Positions 22,871 through 35,469 of a stretch of 64,000 nucleotides of DNA are shown one piece after another; the stretch's first letter is position 1; each line of letters opens with the position of its first letter. The notes beneath the pieces are model-generated. The model was given only the letters and a program-made list of their open reading frames with translations. It did not search any database and was not told where the DNA came from. Where the stretch lies: contig CM034604.1 of the NCBI GenBank assembly GCA_020091685.1, positions 3,399,820 through 3,463,819 on the forward strand. The letters run 5' to 3'. A program made the translations under genes and the position numbers. This DNA comes from Lutjanus erythropterus. Taxonomy: Eukaryota; Chordata; Actinopteri; Lutjaniformes; Lutjanidae.

Positions 22871-24126
22871 ATGCTGTTTTTGGATTTTTCATCTTGAGAT
22901 CAGAAGTTCATATGAGTTTTGATCATATTCAGTTCACTACATCTTTCTTATTTATATCCAGTTTTCAGTGCATGGAATATCTGGACATTTTAGCCTTGTT
23001 TGATTCAAAGAAACCCACAAACATTTCAGTTTAGAAACCTTATGAATGTTTTTGTCTAGTTTTACTTTGAAACATATGAGCATTTGTAAGAGACTTAGAA
23101 AAATATTTGTTTCCTTTTCAAAAATACAGAGGTGTCTGCTCCGATCTCACAAGATTCACACAGCCTTTATAAAGAGTTTACAAGGTGGAAATAACATATT
23201 TTATTTTGTCAGAGCCCTGAGGGCTGTACAACAGCCAGGCTTTCTTTGCATGAGCTGGCTCGACAAAATCTAAAACCCCAGTCAGAGATCAACTTGCTTT
23301 GTTAACCAAGTCTTTCTATTTTTCATGTTAAAAAGAGGCGTTTGGTGCGTCATTTGACTCTTCTCCCTCACAAAGTGGAGCCGCCCACTTCAGTCGAGAT
23401 GAGTCAGTTCTTATAATGGAAGGATATATGAAAAATATGTTAAGGCAAAAAGTTGCTGCAAATAAGGCAAGCAAAGAATGGTGGCAGAAAATGACTGACT
23501 TATAACAGTTAACAGTATTTAAACATGATACTGTCCTGCATTGAAGGATAAGTGGAAATTACTTTAGATTTAAAATCAATTTTACTGACCGAATTTTTTC
23601 TGTGATGCATGTTTCAAAATTCGAGAGCTTTAACACAGAAATTATTGGCACTGAGACAAAAAGTGTTGCAACCGTCCCTAGTCTCCCCTACTTTATTTTT
23701 AAGTGAGTCTAATTAATTAATTATTTGTATGTTAGTGTAGAGAAATTGGAAATCAAGATCACTTGTGAAGTTTTATTGACAGAGATAGTGATAGTTGCTA
23801 AGCAACCAAGATGCATTTCCAAAGTGGTCAGTATGGTTGCCTATGAATGAAATAGGTAAAAATGATCACATTTTCTTTGCCTTTTGTGTAATTTATATAT
23901 AAACAACACTTTCAGGAAAAGTGAGGTACCAGCACCATTGTAACTTTTAATTCAACAAAGTTATTGCACATATAAATTTGAAAACAGTCAAAATGACCTC
24001 CTTGGCTGTTGTAGTGTTAAGGATACACACAATGTATTGGTGAGTAACACTGAATGAAGATACATAATAACTTTATTTGAAGAGAAAAAAGTCAACTCAA
24101 CTTGAACAACTAACTTTAATATATGC
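22841..24126. other. Intergenic, nothing recognised
   Basis: This is AT-rich sequence just downstream of epha5 without repeats or exon-like open frames that I can support. Confidence 0.6.
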
Positions 24127-24290
24127 TTAGGGCAGTGTTTCTCAGTCCTGGTCCTCAGAACTCACTGCCCTGCATGTTTTAGATGTTTCCCTGCTCCAAC
24201 ACACCTGATTCACATGATCAGTTCGCTCATTAATCCGGTGCAGAAGCTTGATAAGAACCTGATCATTTGAATCAGGTTTGCACTACAGGT
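24127..24290. mobile_element. Fragment of a hAT-like fold-back repeat
   Basis: The order CAGTGTTTCTCAGTCCTGGTCC, CCCTGCATGTTTTAGATGTTTC, CCTGCTCCAACACACCTGATT, GATCATTTGAATCAGG is that of a very common teleost non-autonomous DNA element. The second half of the expected palindrome is missing after about 24290, so the copy is truncated. Confidence 0.6.
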
Positions 24291-26430
24291 AAGAGGAAAA
24301 CTATGTATTTTTGATTTGGGGGTGAACTCTCTGCACTGACTTTAAGGTTAGGAGAGGATAGCAGTTACAGGTAATAAAAAGACAAGTTATGCAGGGCTTC
24401 TGCCTGAAAATCTGACACTACACACCATACTTTCTGCTGCACTACTTACTGCACTCGAACTGGATGTGAAACATCAGGTGCAGAATTATCCAATATGGGT
24501 ATAATACACAGTAACTAGGGACACTAGGATGGATACAACATGAATTTCATATCCTATTTATTAAGTTTCATCTCGCTGGTGTCTTGTCTTTGCCACAGGA
24601 AAAACAGGTTGTTCACAGATATAACCTAATCCTGATACAGTGTATTTTCACATTATTTCATCTTCTCCTGGATTACACTTAAAGCCACCGTTGAGGTTTG
24701 TGTGTGTGTGCGCTTGTGAGACAGTGTGGACATGCTTGTTTGTACATGCATACATGATAAGACACCCAGAACTCTCCAAACAGTTCTCCAAACTTCCCAG
24801 TTTTGTACTTTAATCTTCCAGAAATTCCACATCTTCAAAGGATTTTTCAGCAGTTTTGGTATTTATTTTGGTAAGTCTGGTAGTGGCACTACATGCTGTC
24901 TCCAAGCCTGCTGAAAGACTGTCTCTGTGAAACACCAGTTTGGTTTTCACATGAATTTGGCTTCCCTCTATGTGTTCCTCTGTGGCTACTCCTCACTTCC
25001 TAGGAACTTAAGTTGTACAGTCTGATCCTGCTTAAATGGTTAGATCATCTGCAGAAGTACTGCAGTGAGACTCTGAAAGAGCAGGAAGAAATACTGTTCC
25101 TGCTTTGTCTTATAGGGCCTGGATTTAAAATCTAAAGAGGGATACTCAGTTTATATAGTGTGGTAAAGCACAGTAATCACCACCGCTGACTAAAACTGCC
25201 TCATTTTTCAGTAGGAAATTTTCCAGTATCATCATATCATAGCAGAGCTATACAGATACAATAGCCATACTGATAGATGGGCCAATATCAAGCCGGATTA
25301 ATGGTTGATGCAGGGGCTCAAGGGAAGTCCTGGCTGGTTTCAGACTCTTGCTTAGATATAATAGATAGTCGTCTGAAAGACGTCTAAATTCATTTGTTGC
25401 ATAAAGCAGTTAAGTTCTTGACCATCTTAAGTAGGACTATGACACAGTGAATTCTGGGTAAATTCAGACTTTTTTCAAAATAAAGCAAGTGATCCAACCT
25501 CTCAGCTCTGTTTACCCCAGCAGAAAAAGATGTGTCTTTTGGAGGAATTCAACAGTCACAAGGACATTTTATTTTGAAAGTTTAGCAAAGAGTGTAATGA
25601 TACAAGAAAAAAAACTTGGCAGTGACAGTAAACATTGTTAATCCTACTGTTGAGAGGAGCATCAAAACAAGACACAAGACACAAAGAAATTATTACTCTC
25701 TCCATAGAAATATTAGCAAACCACAAATTATGAGCCATGTTTTCCTCTTTGTTTTTGTTGCTGGGTGCAACTGATTAGTTGATGTCACTGATTGTAACCA
25801 TGAAAACATGGGTCTTAAGCCTGTGTCAGCCTGGGGGTAATGTGTCTAATTTTTTTGGCTTACAGTTAGTCAGTCTTTATTTTTGTTAAGCTGCAATAGA
25901 CTAATCTATAAGCAAAATTAAGATAGTCTAACACTAAAGATTAGTCTAAAATATCTTTGTGAAACCAGTCCCTGTTTTGATTTGTATTTCAACGTGGAAT
26001 TTCACTCATTCATAGCCCCAACGCATCAAGACTGATGCATAATAGGTGACTGGGCCATATCAAGTTTTAATTACATCACCAAAAAGTTTATGTTTGTTCT
26101 GGGTCAGGGTGGATAGACACGATCAAACACAGGAATTTTATCCAGGAGACTGAGCTTCATACCCTGTGTGAAACCAAAAGTTTTAAGTTACTCAAACTTA
26201 TAAATAACTCAACATACAAGACTTTGGTCATATTACGTCCAACATGACTCATGTCACTTTACATTAGGATCCGGTTCGCCACTGGTCATATATGTTGTTT
26301 TGCGACCAACAATTGACCAACACGTTTAGGACGAGGACGTGTTGGACACAGAACGGGGGTCACAGAGAACTTGCTTCATGTTGTCCTCACTATCAACTAT
26401 GGTTCCCGGCATCAAAAGCTTGTGAGAGAT
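24291..26430. other. Intergenic, scattered weak repeats
   Basis: At about 25790-25975 a stretch with TTAGACTA-like words ending GTGAAACCAGTCCCTG looks like a truncated DNA-element copy. At about 26100-26400 a block with CAGGAGACTGAGCTTCATACCC resembles 29835-29890. Nothing else is recognised and there is no gene. Confidence 0.4.
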
Positions 26431-26433
26431 AGC

Positions 26434-26560
26434 CAGTGGTGGGGAAGGTGCTGACATTTAGCAATTAGTATCAGTTACTGGTTATTTCTCCCAAAATGTT
26501 TTGAATTACTTTACTAATTACTGCATCTGCTTACTAGGGAAAGTAACTTTTGCAATACTT
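26434..26560 (+). mobile_element. Truncated left end of a hAT element (same family as 50829-51674)
   Basis: CAGTGGTGGGGAAGG, followed by TTACTGGTTATTTCTCCCAAAA, ATTACT repeats and CTAGGGAAAGTAACTTTTGC, parallels CAGTGTTGGGCACGTTAC, TACTTCTCCCAAAAAGTAAC and CAGGGAAAGTAACTATTGC in the element at 50829. It is more diverged and lacks the right end. Confidence 0.6.
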
Positions 26561-26734
26561 TTAAATGTTCCCTTCATTTCTCTTATTAATGCACACATAA
26601 CTATATTATTTTACTGTAGATAGATTTTATTTTAGTGACACTTTTTATCTATCATTGCACCCATTATCACTGAAAAGAGTTACTAATACCCCCAACCACC
26701 ACAGGATAGTAACAGCAAGGTGTTATTAGTAACA

Positions 26735-27425
26735 ACTGAAGTTAGGACTTGACTGTGTCTTTTCCTATACCTTTTTAAATAACTAACTAAATACAATGTG
26801 TGATGACATCATTTGAGTTTTCTGACATTTCAGGCTTTTATTTATTTATTTTAAGGTAATTAGGAGTCCCTTTCAGCCTTTATGCTAAGCAAAGCTAAAC
26901 TGTACTGACAACACAGATAAAAAAAAAACTTCTCTCAAATATTAGCATTGACCCCTCTGCCCCCCAAAAAGAAAAGTTTTAGAGCTATACTTGTGCTTGT
27001 AAGCGATCAAGCTACACCTAAAAAGACAATGTACAAGGTCAAGTTAGGACTTGGCTGTGTCTACAATGTGCAAGTAGACATCTTTTGAATTTTCTGAGGA
27101 CATTTCAGGTATTTATTTTTTTATTTTAAACCACTAGCTGTTCCCTTCTATTTTCAGCCTTTGTGCTAAGCTAAAATAAATCCCCAAATAGCTCTGTACT
27201 ACTCTCAAATAACAGTACTGGCCCAGGAAACACAGTCATCAGTTCACCATTCACCCCAAAAGACTAAGACTTGGCTGTTTCTACAACATGTAACTAAGAC
27301 ATCTGTGGAGTTGTCTGAAGACATTTTAGCTATCAGTTTTTCTTTTAAAATTCTAAACAGCTAGCAGTTCCCCTGCTCTTAGCCTTTGTGCTAAGCTAAG
27401 CTAAATGCCCAGGGTACCTCTGTAG
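26735..27425. repeat. Three-copy tandem repeat, unit about 255 bp
   Basis: The block TTAGGACTTG(A/G)CTGTGTCT, GACATTTCAGG, TTTATTTTAA, then CAGCCTTTGTGCTAAGC, then CTCTCAAATA occurs at about 26742, 27047 and 27263, each copy diverged. It is non-coding. Confidence 0.65.
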
Positions 27426-27429
27426 AATA

Positions 27430-28489
27430 CTGAACACAATGATATTTATATAAATCCTGATTCATTCATCAATAAAATTGCAAACAGCTTCTTTTCCCCA
27501 AAACATGTTATCTTTTAAAAGTCATGCTTCTTTAGATTTAGACAGCAAATTAAGTGAAATTAATATATTTACTGAGTTAGACTGCAGTCAGTTATACTAC
27601 AATTGTTATCTAATCACCTCCCTGTAATGGATCACATATTGGATCTTTATGTATGAGAGGACAAAATGTCTTCATCTACATCTCTCCAATACACTGATGT
27701 ACTGCCACAGAAAAACAGAAGAAGCTGGCAGACTGCCAGAGGAAGATAACAGAGAAAGAAATCATTTGTATTTGGCGATTCTGCAATAATCCTGAGCCCC
27801 GCTTCACCATTATTACAGTATCTGACATTTTGCATCTAATATAGAAGTCAAGCGGGGATATGGAGATGAATGGTTTTAAACTGTGTAAATTGATTAGGAG
27901 GAACGTGCAGGCCTGACTAATGGTTTACCTGTTGGACTCCACAGGGAAAACAGATCATGACCCATTTAGAAAACAAAGGCTGTGCTTTTCACAGTTCAGG
28001 TGTATCCTTCGGGGAAATATAATGTGGTATTTACAGATTCAACAAAACAGACTTTTCACGCCTAATCTGTTGCTCTTGTCTTGATGAAAAATTGAGGGCA
28101 TTTCCGGGGAAAAGGGCCCTGTTTCCTAAAAAAAGAGTTGGTGCTTCATCAAAAGTTTAGCCATTGACTTGCCTGTAGGAAGGGAGCATCCATCATCAAT
28201 CCAGTCCAAGTTTCTAATTACAAAGTGTTGTTTTTAATCCGACCGAGTTGCAAATACAGCGCTTTATGGTTTTCTTTTGTTTGAAAATGTAAGGAAACAT
28301 AGTCCCACCGCTTTCTGAACAATGCAGCCTGTAGGACACTGATCCTACAAGTAGAGCGAGTGCATAGCCATGTGTGACTTGACATGTGAGGCCGTGATCA
28401 TTGATATGTATGCATGCAGACCATATAACACATATTTAGTTTAAATCAAAGTAGCAGGGCAGAACTTCATACGAATGTAGTTTGAGCTA
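27430..28489. other. Intergenic, mostly single-copy
   Basis: I see no repeat family here. The part at 27840-28400 is less AT-rich and not low-complexity; it could be conserved non-coding DNA, but nothing in the sequence proves it. Confidence 0.3.
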
Positions 28490-29693
28490 CCACAGGTGGG
28501 ACCAAGTCATTGTTTTGTAAGTCCCAAGCAAAACTGGACAAGCTCCAAGTTAAGTTACACGTCCTAAACATTGAGTTTCGAGCCCTAAACAAGTCATAAT
28601 GTGCTCTTCACCAAATGTAATGTCATTTTACAACACACCTTCATAACTTAACACAAGTTTAGTTTGGTTAGTTTTAGGCAACTTGGTTAGGCTCAGGAAA
28701 AGGCTGTGGCTTGGTTGAAATAACTATGATACAAATGTCACGTGACGGTAATAGCATCATCTGCACAATGACTCAATAAATCACGTGACACACATGGTTT
28801 AGGCTGTAAAATGGTTACAGTTTTGTTAGGTTTAGGCATAAAAACTACTTGGTTGGGTTTGTTTAGATAGTGGTTTGTGTCAAAATTCTGTTTGTCATGT
28901 GATGGAAGTGAAGTCACTTGTGCAACAAGACATGGCGGATGTCACGTTCATAATAACATTTTAACTTAACTATATTTATATTTTTTGTCAGTGGTGGGCT
29001 GTCAGGGCCATCAGAGCCTCCTCTGTCCTGTCAAAATCAAAATCATATATTTTATCATCATTACATTAATGTGTCTGCATGTGTCTGAATTCAATTACTT
29101 TTTCAGTAAGCCACCATAATATATCCAGAATGAATATAGTTATTTTCTTGTGAGGCAGAGCTGGGATTTCCTATACATCTGAATGCTGTTTAAACACATC
29201 ACAGCTCCATGGACCAGCACTAATGGTTTTGCTAGCCTATCGTTGAGGCTCAAAGCTGCCAAACTTTGACTGACTGTAACATTAGCCAATCAAATTTTGA
29301 TTTGTAATGACAGAACGCCCCCAAGGGCGCTGCAACGTGTTGGTGCGAGCCCCATGTGATGTCATCAACGGAGTTTGCGCTTTAGACGGATTGGAGTAAA
29401 CTATTCACTAATTCACAGTCAACTGTCTGAGAATGAATAGTGTTAATGTTAGCTGATTCAATAAGTGAAGGGAAATGAATTGATTCATGGATTCACACTT
29501 AAATTAATTTTAATCGTTTGGGAACTTCTTGGGAAGGTAACAAGCATTTTCAAGTCCAACTGGAGTCACAAGTCACTGGTATTAAAGTCCAAGTCAAGTT
29601 CCAGGTCTTTTTTGATTTTTGTCAAGTTGAGTCTAAAGTCATCAAATTTGTGATTAGAGGTCATGAAGGTCATGTTACTGAAGTCCACACCTC
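28490..29693. mobile_element. Composite repeat with CAGAGGTG-like inverted ends and AAGTCC/CAAGTC arrays
   Basis: The left edge CACAGGTGGGACCAAGTC and right edge GAAGTCCACACCTCTG are roughly inverted. Both borders carry AAGTCCAAGTC-type minisatellite (28490-28600, 29540-29690), the same vocabulary as 63660-63830. The middle holds other dispersed sequence (GTTTAGGCA-type words at 28660-28880; CAGTGGTGGGCTGTCAGG at 28990). No matching 8-bp flanking duplication is visible. Confidence 0.45.
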
Positions 29694-31221
29694 TGCTTTA
29701 TACACAATGATAAAAGATAAAGTGAACCACAAAGCAGCAGCATTATGCTGTGTTTGAATGCAGTGAAGTACTACATTTACTCCAGTACTGAGGTACTTGT
29801 TTTTTACTTTGTCTGTAAAAATAGAAAAACAGTACTACAGGACTTTCACTCAGGAGACCAGGGTTTGTGTCCTGTGTAAAATCAAATGTCAACATTGACT
29901 TATTTAAACGTAGTACGTAAGTTAACTTACTTAACTTCCATCACATACTTTATATAAATAACATACTTATTTTAACTTACACCACAATCTTTTTCCAAAA
30001 CCTCATCATCACCAAACCAGGTAGTTTTACAAAACCAAACTTGTCAAATGCACTGGACTACATAGCTTAAAATGCATAGACATGACACTTAACCCTCTAG
30101 ACCCCACTGTGGCCCAGAGTGATCGTTTGATATTTCACTATAGTACCCAGGACCGCCCATCATTTGAACATCATCCCCAGTGTATTAAAATACGGCAAAA
30201 CGTCCTGAACATTGTCTTGGAAATACTTTAAGTAGTCTTCAATTAGTGGAACCAGATATATTCATCATAATGTTGAGATCTGTGTTTTTTTTCTCCTACC
30301 AAGACCTCACAGCTCTCACTGCCACAGACAGACGCTGTTGTTGGTCTGGTGTTTTTTGAAATATGTTGAATCAGATTGGTCTTAAAAGCAAAACAATGTC
30401 ACATATTTGGTATCAAATTAAAGAGGAAATCAAGTGAAGACAACTTGTGATTGTCAGTTTATTTCTGTTTTTGAGAGGGAGCTTGTGTTTTTTAGGAAAA
30501 TTCTCATTTAAGTGAGGATTCTCAGTGAATCTGCTGGGGTGTAGAGGTGCACTACTGATACCCCGTCCCATCAGATCCATGTTGGTAAGAAGAAAATTAA
30601 AGGATAGAATCATCTTTCTTTAACCTTAAACATATTGGTTCTTCACGAAAACAAAGCCAAAACAGAGCTAAAACAACAACAAATACATCATTATCATAAC
30701 GCGTTTCTAACTGCACTGTGTTTATCTCAGTAAGAGCCTTCAAATCCCAGACATCACTGCCTCGCACTCCCACAGCGCAGCTATCTCCCATCACATTCAC
30801 TGTGTGCAGCGTGGAGGATGATGAGGTGCTTTCTGATTCGGCGAACAGCAGAACTTTGCCTGGATTTTCCCTTTAATGTTGTGTGTAATCCTGAGTAAAA
30901 AAGCTACTCGGGCTCTATGTGTCAGATGTCAACAAAATAATCTGAAAATCAAACACCGTCTCCCGTCTTAATCTTCTCTCCGGTTTCATCATTAGGAGGG
31001 TAAACATCATATTTTCAGCACAACGCACTTGCATCCCTCTGAAGCCGCTCTTGATCGACAATTCAGGATAAACGACGATGGCAGAGGTAATTAAGAACTG
31101 CCTGAGTGACAGTGAGAAGGGCATCCAAACAGCCAGGAAAATGACTAAATAATAAGCAGTGCTGTTACATCATCAGATGTTATCTGCTGGGAGAAAGTTG
31201 TCAATCACCACACTGATCAAA
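29694..31221. other. Intergenic, repeat traces then single-copy
   Basis: The stretch 29830-30060 resembles 26100-26270 (CAGGAGACCAGGGTTTG). A block from 30090 with CCCTCTAGACCCCACTGTGG may be another dispersed repeat. From 30800 to 31150 the sequence is GC-richer and unique in the window. No exon is recognised. Confidence 0.35.
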
Positions 31222-31695
31222 AACTGTAAAAAAAAAAAATAAAAAAATGTTGAGATGACTTTAATTTTCAAGGCAATGCACTGCACTAGATTTTTGAGTT
31301 TTGAGCCCAAATCAAAACTCAAAAAAAGAACTTTTCTTTTTTAGATGAGCTTTAGAAACAGTTTTTTTTAATTGGTCACAGTGTGCTGCAAATTTGATTT
31401 CTCTTTTTTATTAGTCCCTGAAACATTAAAGTTTTAACTGAAAATATTAAAATTTGAGCATTTACTTGAACTTTGATGAATTTCTCAATATTTTTAAAAT
31501 ACAATATTTTTTAAAGTTTCTTAGTTTCCTAAATTCAAAGCTTTATAGTTTATCTAAAGAAAAAAGTAAATTATCTCAACAAAAGGTCAGTAGTTGGAAA
31601 AATGTACAAATTTGAGTTGGGCTCAACTCACAAATTATTGCACTACGTCACTTTGAAATTTTGAAAGTTTTCTCAACTTTTTCATCTTTACACTG
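31222..31695. mobile_element. Fold-back repeat (CACTGTAAAAA/TTGAG family), copy a
   Basis: It begins ACTGTAAAAA, runs TTTCAAGGCAATGCACTGCA, GAGTTTTGAGCCCAA, and ends with the inverted counterparts TTGAGTTGGGCTCAA and TTTCTCAACTTTTTCATCTTTACACTG. The two halves are imperfect reverse complements, the layout of a MITE. No coding sequence. Confidence 0.75.
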
Positions 31696-31844
31696 AACTC
31701 ATATAGTGTATGGGGGAAAAAAGCACAATATTTTACAAGAAGAAGTCATGTTTTTCATACCTGGACAATATTGAATCTAAACGAGTGTTAAATACTGTAG
31801 ATCATGGCATTTTGCTGTATAAATTGGTTCTAGTGAAGCAACCA

Positions 31845-32360
31845 CACTGTAGAGAAAACAGTTGAGACAACTTAAAATTTCAAGGCAACGCACTGCACTC
31901 TGAAGTTTTTAAATTAAACTTTAAAACGTTTTACTGACCTATAATCTTTAGTTGAGATAACTTACTTTTCTTCTTCTAGATAAACTTGAATCTTGGAGTT
32001 TTAGAAACTAAAAAACTGAACCTGATTTGTCTTTGTTTTTTTCAGTGACTGAAAAATTGCCTACCACTTATAAGACTATGTTATAGTTTTAAATGAAAAT
32101 ATTAAAATTTTAACATTTACTCTGACGTCAATGAATGTATTCAGTATTTTTTTTAAACACAATGTTTTGAGTTTCTAAAATTTAAAGCTTTAAGTTTATC
32201 CAAAGAAGAAAAGTAAATTATCTCAACAAAAGATCAGTGGTTGGTAAAACTTTTTCAGAACTTAAGAATTTGAGTTGGGCTTAAAATTTAAAAAATCTAT
32301 TGCTGTCTGTTGCCTTGAAATTGAGTGTGTTGTGTTCTCAGCTTTTTTGTTTTTACAGTG
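31845..32360. mobile_element. Fold-back repeat, copy b
   Basis: CACTGTAGAGAAAACAGTTGAG at the left and TCTCAGCTTTTTTGTTTTTACAGTG at the right. The inner arms TTGAGATAACTTACTTTTCTTCTT and its reverse AAGAAGAAAAGTAAATTATCTC (about 31954 and 32201) make this the clearest full-length palindromic copy (516 bp). It lies 150 bp from copy a in the same orientation. Confidence 0.8.
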
Positions 32361-32782
32361 CAGCAGATGTAACTAGCTAGCTAACAATTTATGTAGATTA
32401 GCTGGCTGTTCAGATTATTGATGCACAGAGCAGAAAGGGGCGGGGCTTAGGCAGGATCAATGGTCAGTGTTGATTGGTGTAGTAGTTATTTTACAGGTCG
32501 AGGTGCAGTCATGAAATGAGAGACACAGTGGCAACAGACACAACACAACAGGACCATAAGTCTAAACACAACAACAACCAAACAAATATTAGTACAAACA
32601 ACAAAAACACAAGTAAAAACAGACAAAAAAACAACAACAAACAAACAAGAACAACAACAGGAAACCTACTGAAATTGTTGTAATGACAACAAGGGAAAAC
32701 AGAAAAAACAAAACAAACAAACAAAAATAAAAAATGGGGCTATTAGCTAACAGACACTACTGCTAGGGGATATGGTGGGACG

Positions 32783-32837
<55 letters not shown>

Positions 32838-34601
32838 ACTTGCAAATTGCAACATGAGGGTAGAGAAGCAAAACAGAAGTATGACGGAGGTTAAGGGATG
32901 GCCTTATAAAAATCAGGAAACAATTAAGTAGGGAATAAAAGTCAGTAAGTGAGAGTACAATGGTACAAATTAAAAATCAGAAATGATATTAATTAATAAA
33001 ACAAACTAACAAATAAGCAAAAAAAAAAATGAAGGGAATGATAATAAAATGACCTTTTCCTAATCTAATGGTTTTCTTGCCTAACCAAGCCGCAACCATC
33101 ACCTGAAATGTTTTCTCAGCAAGCTTTATTTTGAAAGTCTTTATTTCTAATTTGACGATAGAATGTGAACACGTCTCTGCAAAGCGAAACGTGACACTGT
33201 CCGGCGTGTCTGTCTGTCACATGATTGATAGATAGATTCATGGGACAAACTGTTGTGTGATGAGTGAACGTCTGACCCCACACCCTCTTACATAAAGGAC
33301 ACTCTACCTCCGGCACTGAATGTTGGCGTCGAGCATAAATCATGAGGTGCAGAATTGTCCAGTACGCTCATAATCCACATGGATACTGAGCTGAATTTTT
33401 GTCTGTGGCTTTGGTTGGAAGCCATTTTGACTAAATCTCATATTGATGAAGTGTTGCAGCTGCAGTCAGATTCATCACATGTCTGTATATTAGAGTATCC
33501 CAGGATGCTCTGGGCTGACTGAGCGTGGCCTGGCTGCCTCGGATTCATGGGGTCCTTTTTACGTCCGGGCCCGTGGCACCTTCCTGCATTAAGTATTTAA
33601 GGAGGCAGTAAAATATGGCTCCCCGCGCTACGGTCCGCAATCCCCAAGGTGGATGATCAGTTTCACCGGCTGGCAAATGCCTCCGTGGGAAAGGTTGATG
33701 GATTTGGCAGATACAATGGTTTCTTCAAAGACACAGTGGAGCAGAATGAGTGATGGTGCTGCTGCCATTAGCTCGCCGCTTGCTGAGAGGAGCTTGGCTC
33801 CTTTTTTTTTTCCAGCTCTGCAGAGACTCCACCACAGAAACGAAGCACTACATGGAAATCTTATTCCACGATGTAGATTCAATAATAATCAAAAGCAGAA
33901 CCACAGTGGAAATAAGTAAAGTGTTTGTATCCTGTCACTTTTAATTACATGCAGAGCCTCTTGTTTGTGTTATTACCATGCTATGCTTAGCTCACTGTTT
34001 AATTTAATTTAATTCTTTTTTTATTCCTTGCACGGTACATTAAATCAGATGTCAGAAAATAGCATGTTGAACCTAAGACGAAAGGTGCAAAAATTGCTAT
34101 TAAAAAAGTAAACAAAGCAGCAAAACACAGTTTAACTTCATAGATTAATACAATTCGACATGATCTGATTAAAAAGTGACACATTTAAGATACTTTTTCT
34201 GAAGTTTGACAATAGTGAGTTGAACTTCAAAATGAAATAAAAGTAAATTTTGAGTTCAAAATGAAACAAACAAAAACTGTTTGCTAAAGTTTTAAATCAA
34301 AGGCATGCTAAGTCGTATTTTCCCAATTAAAACAAATGATGAGATAATGTGTAGACTCAAAAATAATCCCTCTCAAACACTTATCTCCCATTGATACTGT
34401 CTGTATCAACCTGTTCTCATCCCTACCTGTCAAAAACATTTGTCCCACCATGTTGGGATCTCATAGTGATACACAAGGTACCCTTTAGTGGCTGTATGAA
34501 ACCTTTCTGCCAGAAAGCCTTTTTAACACTTGGTTAACATTGTGAAACTGTCGCAAAGAGTGCCCTGGAGTTTTTGTCTTCTTTTTCCGTGAACACTACA
34601 C
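32361..34601. other. Intergenic: low-complexity ACAA run, TG microsatellite, then single-copy DNA
   Basis: 32560-32735 is an A/C-rich ACAACAAA-type run whose reverse reading gives a spurious hydrophobic frame. 32785-32834 is a (TG)n microsatellite. 33380-33950 is GC-richer, unique and a candidate conserved element. No exon is supported. Confidence 0.5.
32785..32834. repeat. (TG)n microsatellite
   Basis: Twenty-five uninterrupted TG units. Confidence 0.98.
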
Positions 34602-34609
34602 ACTGTTAG

Positions 34610-35469
34610 TAGGGATGTAACCATACAGTCAACTCACGATTTAAATCTGCTTGTCAGTGTGGATTGTCTTTTTAACAGTTTCTTTGCTCAGGCTGTGTTG
34701 ACTTGAGCTTCTCACTGTGTTTCCAGGTGACTTGCTGCTTCGTGTTGGTTGTGTTACTTGTGTAGGTCATCACCCTCTTGTATTATTTGCACGCAGCCTG
34801 AGTCTCGTCTGTGATCTTCTCACCCTCTTCATTTTTGAACACAGGGGTCTCTATCTTACGCTGATCTAAAGCACAAGTGGAAAGTACGAGGCACAGTGGA
34901 TTTAATTTATTCAAGGTGTGTCCAAATCCACTTTTGCCGTCTTGTGCCAGGGGGGCAGGGGTATCTTGCCCTGTCCTGTCCCCTGCACCACCAGCACACA
35001 GCGGGATACACCTATCAGATGTGCCATCATTAATTCACCGGTGAGTTTAGGCCAATAAGACGACTAGAAAGGCGACTCTCATCACATTTAAGAAGCAGGT
35101 ACACCAGGAGCGAACGATGGCAGGATAACGGCGAATTTACCAGGAGGAAACAGAGAGAAAAGATTTTCAAAGCGAGGAGACAGATCTCCTGGTTCGAACA
35201 GCACAAGACCGTCCCACTAACCCCACTGTGGGCGTAGGAAACAAAATTCAAAAGTGTTTCTGAAGTTTGAAGTGCGCAAAATTACATCCAACCAGCTCTG
35301 TCACAGGCACACATACCTTTTTCTCTCCGGGTCGGACTGGTCTCATGCAGTCTTACACTCTCTGCTCTTTAAAAATGGCACCGCGATTCATTTTTCATCT
35401 CAACAGATTCCAGTCATCACACATTTGTATCGATTTTTAACTGTCTCACGATGCATCATTACATCCCTA
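34610..35469. mobile_element. Non-autonomous hAT element with exact 8-bp target duplication
   Basis: The ends are inverted: TAGGGATGTAACCATAC at the left and GCATCATTACATCCCTA at the right. The 8-bp ACTGTTAG lies immediately outside both ends (34602-34609 and 35470-35477), the duplication length of hAT transposition. The 860-bp interior has no transposase frame. The termini start TAGGG, as in other hAT elements here. Confidence 0.88.

Noticed and set aside
28490-29693. hAT element with target duplication
   Set aside because: The ends look inverted, but the 8-bp flanks (TGAGCTAC and CTTTATAC) do not match, so it is listed only as a composite repeat.
32509-32724. Hydrophobic minus-strand frame resembling membrane helices
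   Set aside because: The hydrophobicity comes from the ACAA-rich low-complexity run read in reverse.
33116-33343. Minus-strand frame with CPLCK and several Cys/His pairs, zinc-finger-like
   Set aside because: The Cys/His spacing does not fit any finger class I know, and there are no transposon ends or splice sites around it.
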